A DNA stretch of 64,000 nt from Cordia subcordata (taxonomy: Eukaryota > Streptophyta > Magnoliopsida > Boraginales > Cordiaceae): positions 2,728,001 to 2,792,000 of the forward strand of contig JAPTOF010000015.1 in NCBI GenBank assembly GCA_028554755.1, written 5' to 3'. Of this stretch, positions 32,386-42,817 are shown piece after piece (positions within the stretch are counted from its first letter, which is position 1; every line of letters starts with the position of its first letter). The notes beneath the pieces were generated by a model. It made no database searches. It was not told the origin of the DNA and worked only from the letters and a program-made list of their open reading frames with translations. The translations under genes were made by a program, and so were the position numbers.

Positions 32386-34938
32386 AAAACTTGATGTCTT
32401 CTTACAAGTGCAAGCTTTAAAAGACCCGCAAGCGTACGGATCGTGCAATACAGTGTATACGAGTGCGGGTGTCGAACCACAGGGAGGCGTGAATATCGTG
32501 AATGAATCCTATGCTTGGTGTCCTAAAAAAACTAAAAAGAAAGATCTAAACTAGGTGTACTTCTTCTTATGGAGGTTTGGATTGTCGGGAGCTCTATGTA
32601 AATGAAATAAAACTAAACTACAAACAAATGGAGACACAAGTTGATTAAGAGGAAACTTAACAATTGGAAAGGGATTAGGGTGACTTTGGCTTATGAATGG
32701 GTAATTCTATACTCAAAAGCTATGGGATTAAGGAATGATGGCTAACTCTCATAATTGCTCTTAACTAGGTTGCTAATTAGTGTCCTGATTTCCCCCTAGG
32801 ACTCGGTGCGGGTCCGTCCCTAGGCGACGTCTCCTAGAGCTACGGTGTGGTCCTTATGACCTAGGGCCTCAAGAGTGACTAACTAACTTCTAGGTGGCTT
32901 AGAATGAACCTACCTTAGTACCTAAACCGTTGGCTGGGTTTAAAGCCAAGACCTAGTGTTGCTAAGGTCGACTAAATCTATCCTGAAACCTATTGGCTGG
33001 ATTTAAAGCCAAAGGAGACTCGACCTAGACTAGCCCTAAATTATGCTTCGTCATTCTAAGGTCACTACAGCAGGATTTCACTTGCTAGTGCGTGCAGAAT
33101 TATGCGCTATTGAAGTTATGCTCATTACTAGGCATGCTAATATGCATATAGACATGAATAAAAGCACTACCCACTTCATAGCATCCACATATAAACACAT
33201 AGACATGAGTATAACATGGATTAAATGTGTTTAGTAACAAACAAACTTCAATTTATATACATGTTACTCATCTAGGCATTTTATCAAACACATAGACATG
33301 AATGAAAGAACACCCAATTAAATAAGACAAATCAAAACATATATATATTCAGCCATCATATCCCATATCATAAGAGTATAAAATCAACCCATTACATAAG
33401 TTTAATCACCCTATACAAATCTACTCGAGCATAATGGAAAATAGAATGAAAGAGATATAACGAAACTCCCCTTTCATCCTAGCTAATCTTGACTGCAGCT
33501 TTTGAATAGATTTGCTCCAAAAGATTGTTGAATCCTCCCAATCAAGCTTGGTTTTTGATGAAAAATGTGTGAAGAGGGTGCGTGAGGCGACTTTTGGTGG
33601 ATTTTATGTTTAGAAAAAATAGGTGTTTGATTTGGGTGTTGCTCCCCTTCAAAAAGGGCTGAAAAGTGGCTTAAATAGAGCTGTTAATGTTAGGATTAGT
33701 ATGCCCTAAAGCTCACTTGTACATGACATTTTGGATATGAAACAATGTATAATCATATTTTTGTTAAATGGCATTATGAGTTTCTTACATATAATCTCTG
33801 TTATGTTTTATCGATGCATGTATGAAGGTCCTTTGACTTGCACTAATGACTTGGGTGCGCAGTGAGGCTGGACGGACAGTAGGTCCAAGTCTAGATTTAG
33901 TCACATCATAAATTGAATCCATAACCAAATAAGTAGTGTTGGGCACTCTACTGGGATAAGGTTATATTGAGCAAGTCTCCTCTTTGAGGGTGATCTACCT
34001 AGGTCATTGGAGGACTTTCTGGATTTGCCTCAATAGTACGTGTGTCACGTATTGGATAGGACCATTGTGAGTATGCTTTCTAGCGACGTACTATCAAAGA
34101 AAGAAAACAAGACACTCACTGCTACTAAATGATCATTGCTCTTAATCTTGAGTATATGTGGATGAACTAATGAAGTTAGGGTTTAGTACTTTGATTCACT
34201 GTGGGTGAGATCTTATTTTATTAGGATCAACAGCCTTGTGCATTGAGTGCTAAGTTCTAATTAATTAGAACATGCATATGCAAAATGGAATCTATGTGCC
34301 CCCTTTGGGATTGTCCAAATTTATCATCCGAATCTAGATCTAGTGATACTACCTTTATAGGTGTGTCGGTCATATGGCTTGAGGGTCGCTCCGAGATCAA
34401 GAGATTCCATGACCAAGGATGGTTGGCAATAGGACAAGAAACCCAACGGAAAAGATACAGCTAAGGAGGTGATAGTACACGGGCCAAATGACCGATCTTA
34501 GTGTGGGTATACATAGAGGGGCATTATGGTCGTTATTTAGTAGGTCAAAGACAAAGTTCACATTCTTTTGTGATAAGCTTTTGGGTAATGACAATTATTC
34601 TTGGAGTGCAACTTTGATCTTATGGTGGAATAGATCGAAGTTAAAAATAATTATTATGTCGCCTAGATCGGGCAAGGATAATTTTAATTATTTTTGAAGC
34701 CAATGATAATTGTGTCTTCTTGGTCCCTTCCTAGTTGAAATGACTTTGAGAGAGTAATCTTGAAAGAGCAAATTCCATATTGTGGTAGTAGCCTTATTGG
34801 GCCAAAGCTTGAAATTGGGTTTGGGCTTTCTTTAGAGTCCAAGATAACCTAGTTGGGCTAGGATGGTTTCCTATTGGGCTTGGGCCTCCACATGGATTAT
34901 GGACTATGTGTTGGACTTGGATAATGGGCTTGGCCTAA

Positions 34939-35015
34939 GTCTTCCAAGACAAGTGGACAACTTGCAAAATACTACAAAAACAAGTGGACAACTTGCACAA
35001 GTCTTCCAAGACAAG
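34939..35015 (+). promoter_or_regulatory. Repeated upstream boxes in copia LTR
   Basis: Two 18-bp copies of ACAAGTGGACAACTTGCA (34949-34966, 34980-34997) lie inside two copies of GTCTTCCAAGACAAG (34939-34953, 35001-35015), 86 bp upstream of the TATA box. The order is A-B-B-A. Both motifs contain short inverted repeats (CAAGT/ACTTG, CTT/AAG). The block is kept in both LTRs of the copia element (about 37550-37635 and 45005-45085). Repeated boxes in U3 often act as enhancers in plant copia elements such as Tnt1. Confidence 0.55.
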
Positions 35016-35100
35016 ATTGACAAGTTTCAAAAAGGAAATACTATATGGAAATTTTCTCCCACATTGAAAGTTTAGCAACTTTAGATGCCAAGGTTCTCTC

Positions 35101-35108
35101 TATAAATA
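35101..35108 (+). promoter_or_regulatory. TATA box of copia LTR
   Basis: TATAAATA, preceded by ctctc. Equivalent boxes lie at 37461-37468 and 44919-44926 on the minus strand in the copia element. The conserved position in all three LTRs marks the likely U3/R promoter. Confidence 0.75.
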
Positions 35109-36300
35109 GACAAGACCCTACACCTTTTTTGTATTCCACTTTGTAGTTGATTTCTTCCTTTTTGGCAAGAAAATACTACAACACATAGTACACACTTATT
35201 GTGTGATTTTTGCTCTAGTTTTTCAAGAGCATATTAGTTTGCTTCTTCCCACACAAGAGGCAATTCTCTCAAGATAAGTCTCTTTAATCATAGGGAAGAA
35301 GACTAGGGAGTTGCTTATTGTGACACCCTTATAGCAAATTTTGGTGGCCTTGTTCGTGAACGGGAATAAAGCTCGTGACCGGTTTTAGCTTCATCAAAGG
35401 CCCCACGCTTCAAGAGGTTAGCTTTATATATTTTGCAAGTACTAGTTATATTCTATATATGTTCTTAAGCATGTTCTTGTGTGTGTAATGTGGATATTTT
35501 ATTTTCCTAGCATGTTTTCTTAGTTATAATTTAGAAAATATGGACTAGGATACCCCACACTTAATAATATCGATCCTATAGTTAACGCGCCCAGCCGGGG
35601 GCCTAGCCGGTCGACCGGCTTTGGGCCTAAGTCGTCCGGCCAAAATTGGCCCAGGTTCTGATCCGGCCGGTCGACCTAGCCGATCGCTAGATTGACCGTC
35701 CTTGACAAGAGGTCAACTGGTATTGACAGAAAAATGTCCATATCTTCTTCGTTTTAGCTCCGATTCGCGCACCGTTTTTTTCTATGGCTTTGTATCATCG
35801 TGGGGGATCTCCTAAGCCATATTTTTGCACTCTAAAATGTATCCAAAATCTTTCCATGTCCTTTTTAGGTTGCAAGATCTGAATTTGCCTCACGTTGCGC
35901 TCAGTTACACCTCGGTCGCTCCTTTCGTCCGACCACTTTCAAAAGCACTTTTCTTCATTCCTTTGCGTCCAAAACACCCTTGGCTTTGTTCTACACTTCA
36001 TTCACCCTCAATTAAGCTCCAATTATCTTCCCAAATCACACCTTAAACAAGCAACAAACGTACATTAGTGTAGCATTTAATTCAGCTATGAATGTGTAGA
36101 CCCTAATATGCACAAGTATGACCTAAATGCTATACTAATACCTTAAATGAAGCTCAAAACACCTCAAAACTAGTATATACATGCAATATATAAACACACA
36201 AATCACAACTCATCAAGTGGGAAAGTGGAGAAATTCTAGAGAGAAGGCAGAGCATTCTTCTAGAGAGAGAAAGTTTTTGTTTTTGCATAGCCCCTTGAGT

Positions 36301-36988
36301 TTGGGCTGGTAATTTACTTCTTCCTAGATGCATCATCAAGGATATCGAATCAAAGTTTAGTGCCTTCCTTTGGAGAGGTACGGGTGCTAAGGTTGCTTGG
36401 AGCAACATTTGTGTTCCATTGGATGAAGGTGGCTTGGGGGTTAGATCTATTGAAGACATGAATAACACTTTTTTCATCAAGGTGTTTTGGAGAATGTATG
36501 CTTATCGGGATACTCTTTGGAGCAAATGGGTGCATATGAACTACATCAAGGAAAACTCCATTTGGACCATCTCTTGCAATAAGGATTCAACTGGATAATT
36601 AAGAAACTCCTTAATTGCCATGCTAATGTTAGGAATTACATTTCTAACTCCATTGGAGATGGAAGAAGCACTCATTTTTGGCTTGACAATTGCCACAAAG
36701 AAGGAACACTTTTTGAGCATTGGAGAAGTGCTTTCACCCATCCACCACTATGCAAAGGTTTGTAATCTTTTCTCTCATGGAACTTGGAATTGGCCTATCC
36801 AACTTTTGCACATTGGCACACCAAATTTTGGCATTAGAGAGCACATCCCGGACTCTTTCACTTGGGATTTGTCCACAAATGGTTGTTTCTCTTTTAACCA
36901 CACACGGGATCATACTCGAAAGAGAAAGGATAAAGTGGAATGGCACAACATCATTTGGCATAAAAATCATACTTCAAGACATGCTTTC
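36301..36988 (+). pseudogene. LINE F: ORF2 post-RT fragment
   Basis: The codons give ESKFSAFLWRGTGAKVAWSN (about 36347), VPLDEGGLGVRSIEDMNNTF (about 36415) and VFWRMYAYRDTLWSKWVHMN (about 36482). Then comes the start of the zf-RVT-like region with several stops and shifts. It closely matches LINE A (52900-53160). It is truncated on the left next to the leader of LINE E and cut on the right by the copia LTR at 36989. The remainder is not found beyond the copia element. Confidence 0.8.
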
Positions 36989-38884
36989 TGTAGGATTGAT
37001 ATTATTAAGTGTGGGGTATCCTAGTCCATATTTTCTAAATTATAACTAAGAAAACATGCTAGGAAAATAAAATAACCACATTACACACACAAGAACATGC
37101 TCATGAACATATAGAATATAACTAGTGCTTGCAAAAATATATAAAGCTAACCTCTTGAAGCGTGGGGCCTTTGATGAAGCTAAAACCGGTTACAAGCTTT
37201 GTTCCCGTTCACGAACAAGGCCACCAAAAATTTACTACAAGGGTGTCGCAATAATCAACTCCCCAGTCTTCTTCCCTATGATTAAAGAGACTTATCTTGA
37301 GAGAATAGCCTCTTGTGTGGGAAGAAACAAAGTAATATGCTCTTGAAAAACTAGAGCAAAAATCACACAATAAGTGTGTACTATGTGTTGTAGTATTTTC
37401 TTGCCAAAAAGGAAGAAATCAACTACAAAGTGGAATACATAAAAGGTGTAGGGTCTCGTCTATTTATAGAGAGAACCTTGGCATCTAAAGTTGCTAAACT
37501 TTCAATGTGGGAGAAAATTTCCATGTAGTATTTCCTTTTGAAACTTGTCAATCTTGTCTTGGAAGACTTGTGCAAGTTGTCCACTTGTTTTTGTAGTATT
37601 TTGCAAGTTGTCCACTTGTCTTGGAAGACTTAGGCCAAGCCCATTATCCAAGTCTAACACATAGTCCATAATCCATGTGGAGGCCCAAGCCCAATAGGAA
37701 ACCAACCTAGCCTAATTAGGTTATCTTGGATTCTAAAGAAAGCCCAAACCCAATTTCAAGCTTTGGCCCAATAAGGCTACTACCACAATATGGAATTTGC
37801 TCTTTCAAGATTACTCTCTCAAAGTCATTTCAACTAGGGAAAGGACCAAGAAGACACAATTATCATTGGCTTCCAAAAATAATTAAAAATATCCTTGCCC
37901 GATCTAGGCGACATAATAATTATTTTTAACTTCGATCTATTCCACCATAAGATCAAAGTTGCACTCCAAGAATAATTGTCATTACCCAAAAGCTTATCAC
38001 AAAAGAATGTGAACTTTGTCTTTGACCTACTAAATAACTGACCATAATGCCCCTCTATGTATACCCACAGCTAAGATCGGTTCTTTGGCCTGTGTACTAT
38101 CACCTCCTTAGCTGTATCTTTTTCCGTTGGGTTTCTTGTCCTATTGCCAACCATCCTTGGTCATGGAATCTCTTGATCTCGGGAGCAACCCTCAAGCCAT
38201 ATGACCGACACACCTATAAAGGTAGTATCACTAGATCTAGATTCGGATGATAAATTTGGACAATCCCAAAGGGGGCACATAGATTCCATTTTGCATATGC
38301 ATGTTCTAATTAATTAGAACTTAGCACTCAATGCACAAGGCTGTTGATCCTAATAAAATAAGATCTCATCCACAGTGAATCAAAGTACTAAACCCTAACT
38401 TTATTAGTTCATCCACATATACTCAAGATTAAGAGCAATGATCATTTAGTAGCAGTGAGTGTCTTGTTTTCTTTCTTTGATAGTACGTCTTTAGAAAACA
38501 TACTCACAATGGTCCTATTCAATACGTGACACACGTACTATTGAGACAAATCCAAAAGGTCCTCCAATGACCTAGGTAGATCACCCTCAAAGAGGAGACT
38601 TGCTCAATATAACCTTATCAAAGTAGAGTGCCCAACACTACTATTTGGTTATGGATTCAATTTATGATGTGACTAAATCTAGACTTGAACCTACTGTGCG
38701 TCCAGCCTCACTGCGCACCCAAGTCATTAGTGCAAGTCAAAGGACTTTCATACATGCATCGATAAAACATAACAGAGATTATATGTAAGAAACTCATAAT
38801 GCCATTAACAAAAATATGATTATACATTGTTTCATATCCAAAATGTCATGTACAAGTGAGCTTTAGGGCATACTAATCCTAACA
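36989..38884 (-). repeat. 3' LTR of copia element
   Basis: It is 1896 bp, starting TGTTAGGATTAG and ending ATCAATCCTACA in element sense. It aligns over its full length with the solo LTR 33688-35580 and, for the first 1.1 kb on the plus strand, with 44447-45549. A TATA box (minus strand) is at 37461-37468. Small open frames inside (for example 37502-37705) recur in every LTR copy and are not genes. Confidence 0.95.
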
Positions 38885-38897
38885 ATCTCCCACTTGC
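38885..38897 (-). promoter_or_regulatory. Polypurine tract of copia element
   Basis: The minus strand reads GCAAGTGGGAGAT immediately before the 3' LTR start TGTTAGG. It is the expected primer for plus-strand DNA synthesis. Confidence 0.85.
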
Positions 38898-38898
38898 A

Positions 38899-39486
38899 CT
38901 AAAGATTACTTCTGCAAAGCCTAATACCCAAAGACTCTAAATGTGTGGCAAACACTTTCTCTGAATGAGTCTTAGTAAATGGGTCTGCCAGGTTTTCTGC
39001 TGAAGCTATCTTGTCAACTACTACATCTCCTCTTTGGATAAACTCACGAATCAAATGATATTTTCGTTCAATGTGTTTACCCTTTTTGTTATTCCTGGGC
39101 TCTTTGCACTGTGAAACAGCACCGTTGTTGTCGCAATACAACATTATTGGTCTGTGAGCTGCCGGCACAATCTCTAGGCCTAACAGGAACTTTCTTAGCC
39201 GTACTGCCTCTTTCGCAGCCTCAGATGCTGCTATATACTCGGCCTCCATGGTAGAGTCAGCAATACAATTTTGCTTCACACTTCTCCAAGAAATAGCTCC
39301 TCCTGACAGAGTAAAAACATATCCAGAAGTAGACTTTCTGGAATCTCTGTCGGACTGGAAATCCGAGTCTGTATAGGCTAATGGTGTTAGATCATCTGCA
39401 TGGTATTCTAGCACATAATCCTTTGTTCCTTGCAGGAATTTGAATATATGCTTAACCGCGGCCCAATGTGCCGATCCAGGGTTTGA
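38899..39486 (-). pseudogene. copia RNase H
   Basis: The frame 39414-38899 shows [20 protein letters not shown], then MEAEYIAASEAAKEAVRLRK and LYCDNNGAVS, the typical copia RNase H with its D, E and D residues. KHIERKYHLIREFI and a C-terminal LADPFTK follow. It degrades the RNA strand during reverse transcription. It is in the same frame as RT, separated from it by a stop at 39487. Confidence 0.95.
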
Positions 39487-40482
39487 CTAATATCTACTAA
39501 CCATGCCAACAGCAAAGCAGATATCTGGTCTAGTACATAACATGGCATACATGAGACTTCCAACTGCTGAAGCATAAGGAACTCGCTTCATGCTCTCTAT
39601 CTCCTCAGGTGTTTTAGGACATTGATCCCGAGATAGATAAACTCCATGTCTAGAAGGTAACAAGGCCTTCTTAGAGTTTTGCATGTTAAACCTGACTAAT
39701 ATCTTCTCAATAAATGAAGCTTGAGATAGGGCTAGCCTTCTGTTCTTACGATCTCGCATAAGCTTGATGCCTAGAACATAACTAGCTTCTCCTAAATCCT
39801 TCATTTGAAATTGAGTAGAAAGCCAAACCTTTATGGATGATAGCATCCCTACATCATTTCCAATTAGTAGGATATCATCCACATACAGAACCAAAAAAGC
39901 TACAGCATTTCCATTACACCTTTTATACACGCAAGGTTCATCAATATTTTGATCAAAACCATAAGATTTAATTACCTGATCAAATTTGATGTTCCATGCT
40001 CTAGATGCCTGTTTTAATCCATAAATGGACTTCTTTAATTTACAAACCATATGTTCCTGGCCTTTAGCAATGTATCCATCTGGTTGTGTCATGTAAATGG
40101 TCTTGTCAGGTTCCCCATTAAGAAAGGCTGTCTTGACGTCCATTTGCCATATCTCGTAGTCATAATGACAAGCGATGGCAAGAAGTATCCTGATGGATTT
40201 AAGCATGGCTACTGGTGAGAAAGTTTCCTCATAATCGATCCCTTCTTTCTGAGTATAACCTTTCGCCACCAACCTTGCTTTAAAGGTTTCAACTTTTCCA
40301 TCAACTCCTCTTTTTCTCTTGTAGATCCATTTGCACCCTATATGTTTTACCCCTTCAGGTGCAACTACAAGATCCCAGACTTTGTTAGAATACATAGATT
40401 CTAACTCTGAATCCATTGCCTTACGCCATTTGTCGGCATCTATGTCGGAAACTGCTTCATCATAACTTACGGGATCCACCAC
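39487..40482 (-). pseudogene. copia reverse transcriptase
   Basis: This is an open frame of 331 codons: WIYKRKRGVDGKVETFKARL, then DYEETFSPVAMLKSIRILLA, QMDVKTAFLNGEPDKTIYM (motif A aspartate), GLKQASRAWN and the catalytic box LYVDDILLIGN near 39870. SLMYAMLCTRPDI is near the end. The key residues are intact. It ends at a stop (GMVSRY, then TAG/TAA) where related elements continue to RNase H. An upstream stop near 40500 separates it from the integrase C-terminal region. Confidence 0.95.
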
Positions 40483-40500
40483 CTAATTCTCTGAAGAAGT

Positions 40501-41632
40501 CTAAAAGGACTCTCCATCGTGTCTATCAGGAGGCTTGGATATTCTCCCACTACGACGATGCTCCGATATATTAGGTGTAATATGTTGTTCTTTTTCATTC
40601 ACAGTTACCACAGGTGTTACTGGAGATTCTTGTGAAATCTCATCTAGAACAACTTCAGAATCTGGTGTTTTCTGGAACATTTCATCATTCTCTAAGTATC
40701 TAGCATGGGTGCTTATAAACACCTTTTGCTCCTTAGGATTGTAAAAGATCCCACCTCTGGTTCCCATAGGATATCCAATGAAATAGCATAACTCAGATCT
40801 TGGTTCCAATTTTGAAGCATTACTATTAAGTACATAAGCTGGACAGCCCCAAATTTGGAGATGATTTAGACTAGGCTTACGCCCAGTCCACATTTCTTGA
40901 GGTGTCCTAGGTACTAATTTGGATGTTACCAAGTTCAAGATGTATGCCGCTGTTTCAATGGCATACCCCCAAAAAGATAAAGGTAATGATGCATGACTCA
41001 TCATTGACCTAACCATATCCAATAGGGTACGATTTCTTCTCTTTACTACACTATTTTGTTGAGGAGTCCCTGGTGCAGTCAACTGAGACACTATCCCTTC
41101 TTGTGTAAGATAGTCTCTACTCACTCGAGAGGTATTTGCCACCTCGATCAGACCGAAGGGCTTTGATATGTTTATCTAATTTCCGCTCTGCCTCAGCTTT
41201 GAACTCTTTGAATTTCTTAAAGGATTCAGACTTGCGTCGTATTAGATATACGTATCCATACCTAGAGTAATCATCAGTAAAAGTAATGAAATACTCATAA
41301 CCTCCTCGTGCTGGTTTGCTCATAGGACCACACACATCAATGTGAACCAATTCCAATACTTCTTTGGCCCTTTCTCCTTTAGAAGAAAATGACTGTTTAG
41401 TCATCTTCCCTTTGAGACAAGATTCACACGGAGGTAGATCTTCGAGATCTAATGAGCTAAGATGCCCATCCTTGACTAATCTCCGAATTCGCTTTAGACT
41501 GATATGTCCTAAGCGTAGGTGCCAAAGATATGTATCATTGATCGAAGAAACCTTCCTTTTCCGGGAATTAGTTTGTTCTATATTATGCAGTGAGTTTGTA
41601 ATAGGTTTTATATAGAACAAGTTATCATGCAT
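40501..41632 (-). pseudogene. copia integrase, catalytic Glu replaced
   Basis: The pre-integrase zinc finger (WHLRLGHISLKR near 41520, PPCESCLKGK near 41430) is followed by HIDVCGPM near 41345 (first D) and ALRSDRGG near 41145 (second D). A 2-bp deletion near 41120 shifts the frame, which continues at 41142-40501 with TAPGTPQQNSVVKRRNRTLL near 41070. There the usual catalytic glutamate (QNGVxE) is lysine, a G-to-A change. The C-terminal part includes FYNPKEQKVFISTHARYLEN. This copy could not integrate by itself. Confidence 0.9.
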
Positions 41633-41764
41633 GCTACCGAAACAAATAATATTTCCATCTCTACTGATATCAACACCAGAATGGAAATTAATGCAAAAAC
41701 CCTCTAATATTAATTATAAACAGAGATAAGGTTTTTACGTACATCCGAACATAATAAACATTGT

Positions 41765-42817
41765 TCAAAAATATCTTCCTATTACAGGAAAATTTAAGCA
41801 CATTCCTCCCATCGCAGCCCATACTTTTGCTCTATTACCCAACCTCAGAGCAAACTCCCCTTTAGCTAGTTCCTTCATTTCCTGAAACCAATGCAAAGAA
41901 TTGCAAATATGGTTAGTGGCTCCTGAGTCTACAATCCAAGAATTAGTAGAATCAACCACTAAGCAGGTTTCAATGTAAAACAAAAGAGGTGTACCTTTCT
42001 GGCCTCGAGCCAAGTACTTCGGGCAATCCTTTTTCCAGTGTCCTTTTAGGCCACATTTAAAGCATTTGCACTTGGGCTTTTCACCTGTTAACTGCCTGGG
42101 GTGTTCACCACTTTTCTTATTTTTCCCTTGACCACGTTTTTGCTTCCCCTTTCCTTTGAACTTTCTCCCTTTCGGGTTAAGTCCAGAAGTGGATGCTTAA
42201 ACCATATTTATGTGGCCTTTATTTTTCATTATGGCTTCTGCAGCTAGGAGCTCTTTCATTAATTCCGTCATATCCATGTTCATCTTACTCATATTATAAT
42301 TAAGCTTGAACTGAGTATAAGATGACGGTAGAGTCTCCAAAATCATGTCTACCTTTGATTGTTCATCTATGTTTGCTTCTAGGATCTCAGCAGTATTGAA
42401 GCAATCCATCATTTTGAGCACATGCTCCCTGACAGATGCTCCTTCTACCATCCTTTGATTCATAATTTCTCTAAGAGCACCTTGCCTTGCGGGCCTGCTC
42501 TTATCAGCAAACATACGAGACAGTGAGGTCATGATTTCTTTTGCAGTTTCCATATGATGATGCTTGCTCTGCAAAATATCTGACATAGAAGCCATCATAT
42601 AGTACTTGGCCATACTGTTGGCTTTCTGCCATTTTGCCTCAGCATCTTTCTGGGTTTCAGAAGAGTTAGCCCTCACAACAGGACAAGGACTTGTTAGGAC
42701 ATACTTGTACTCTTCTGCAGTGAGTACTATGTCTACGTTTCGTTCCCAGTCCACAAAATTCGGTCCAGTGAGCTTGTGCTCTTTGAGAATTGTAGCTAGT
42801 GGACTGAACGAAGACAT
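41765..42817 (-). pseudogene. copia gag and protease
   Basis: Gag starts at 42817 (MSSFSPLATILKEHKLTGPN) with the UBN2-type domain (WERNVDIVL, MTSLSRMF, ILETLPSSY). A TAA at 42197 breaks it. The frame continues through a lysine-rich stretch to the knuckle CFKCGLKGHWKKDC near 42050, then the protease site SWIVDSGATNHIC near 41925, where the catalytic DSG is intact. A stop at 41765 and further decay separate it from integrase. Gag, protease and integrase share one frame. Confidence 0.9.

Larger units (their letters stand above)
33688..35580 (+). mobile_element. Solo Ty1/copia LTR
   Basis: A complete LTR of 1893 bp starts TGTTAGGATTAG and ends GATCCTATA (the final CA is mutated to TA). It is flanked by perfect 5-bp duplications gttaa at 33683-33687 and 35581-35585. 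It belongs to the same family as the LTRs of the copia element at 36989-45549 but is on the opposite strand. No internal sequence remains, as expected after LTR-LTR recombination. Confidence 0.95.
23067..36215 (-). mobile_element. Athila/Tat-type Ty3/gypsy element, complete
   Basis: The element has two LTRs with TGATG...CATCA ends (23067-24999 and 32392-36215, the latter split by a solo copia LTR). It has a tRNA-Asp-type primer site next to the 5' LTR, gag-pol on the minus strand, and a 5-bp target duplication agtgg at 23062-23066 and 36216-36220. By eye the two LTRs differ at about a dozen positions in the first 1.3 kb, so insertion is fairly recent. Gag-pol occupies one frame from 31501 down to about 27230, with stops at 30776, 30218, 29834, 28706 and 27230. 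No env-like frame lies between integrase and the 3' LTR. Confidence 0.95.
32392..36215 (-). repeat. 5' LTR of the Athila-type element, interrupted
   Basis: The LTR consists of 32392-33687 plus 35586-36215 (about 1926 bp), nearly identical to the 3' LTR. A solo copia LTR with its 5-bp duplication occupies 33688-35585. The interruption falls about 10 bp upstream (element sense) of the TATA-like box at 33670-33678 and so separates it from the GC-rich block at 35586-35700. Confidence 0.95.
20235..36300 (-). mobile_element. LINE E: ORF1-only LINE split by Athila
   Basis: The 3' end is the T run 20235-20250 next to gcagcgtaagtg (cacttacgctgc plus poly(A) in element sense). ORF1 lies at 20505-23030. 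The leader is interrupted at 23066 and resumes at 36216-36300, where it shows ctctctctagaagaatgctct, matching LINE I (3613-3640) and, more loosely, LINE B (about 52780-52800). Without the 13.1-kb insert the element is about 2.9 kb and has no ORF2. No target duplication was found around its ends; the two flanks (integrase fragment and LINE F) are unrelated, so a rearrangement followed. Confidence 0.8.

Noticed and set aside
34863..35075. Frame starting MVSYWAWASTW, repeated at 37502-37705 and 44979-45164
   Set aside because: It is part of the copia LTR just upstream of its TATA box and covers the repeated boxes. Conservation across copies is explained by shared descent of the LTRs.
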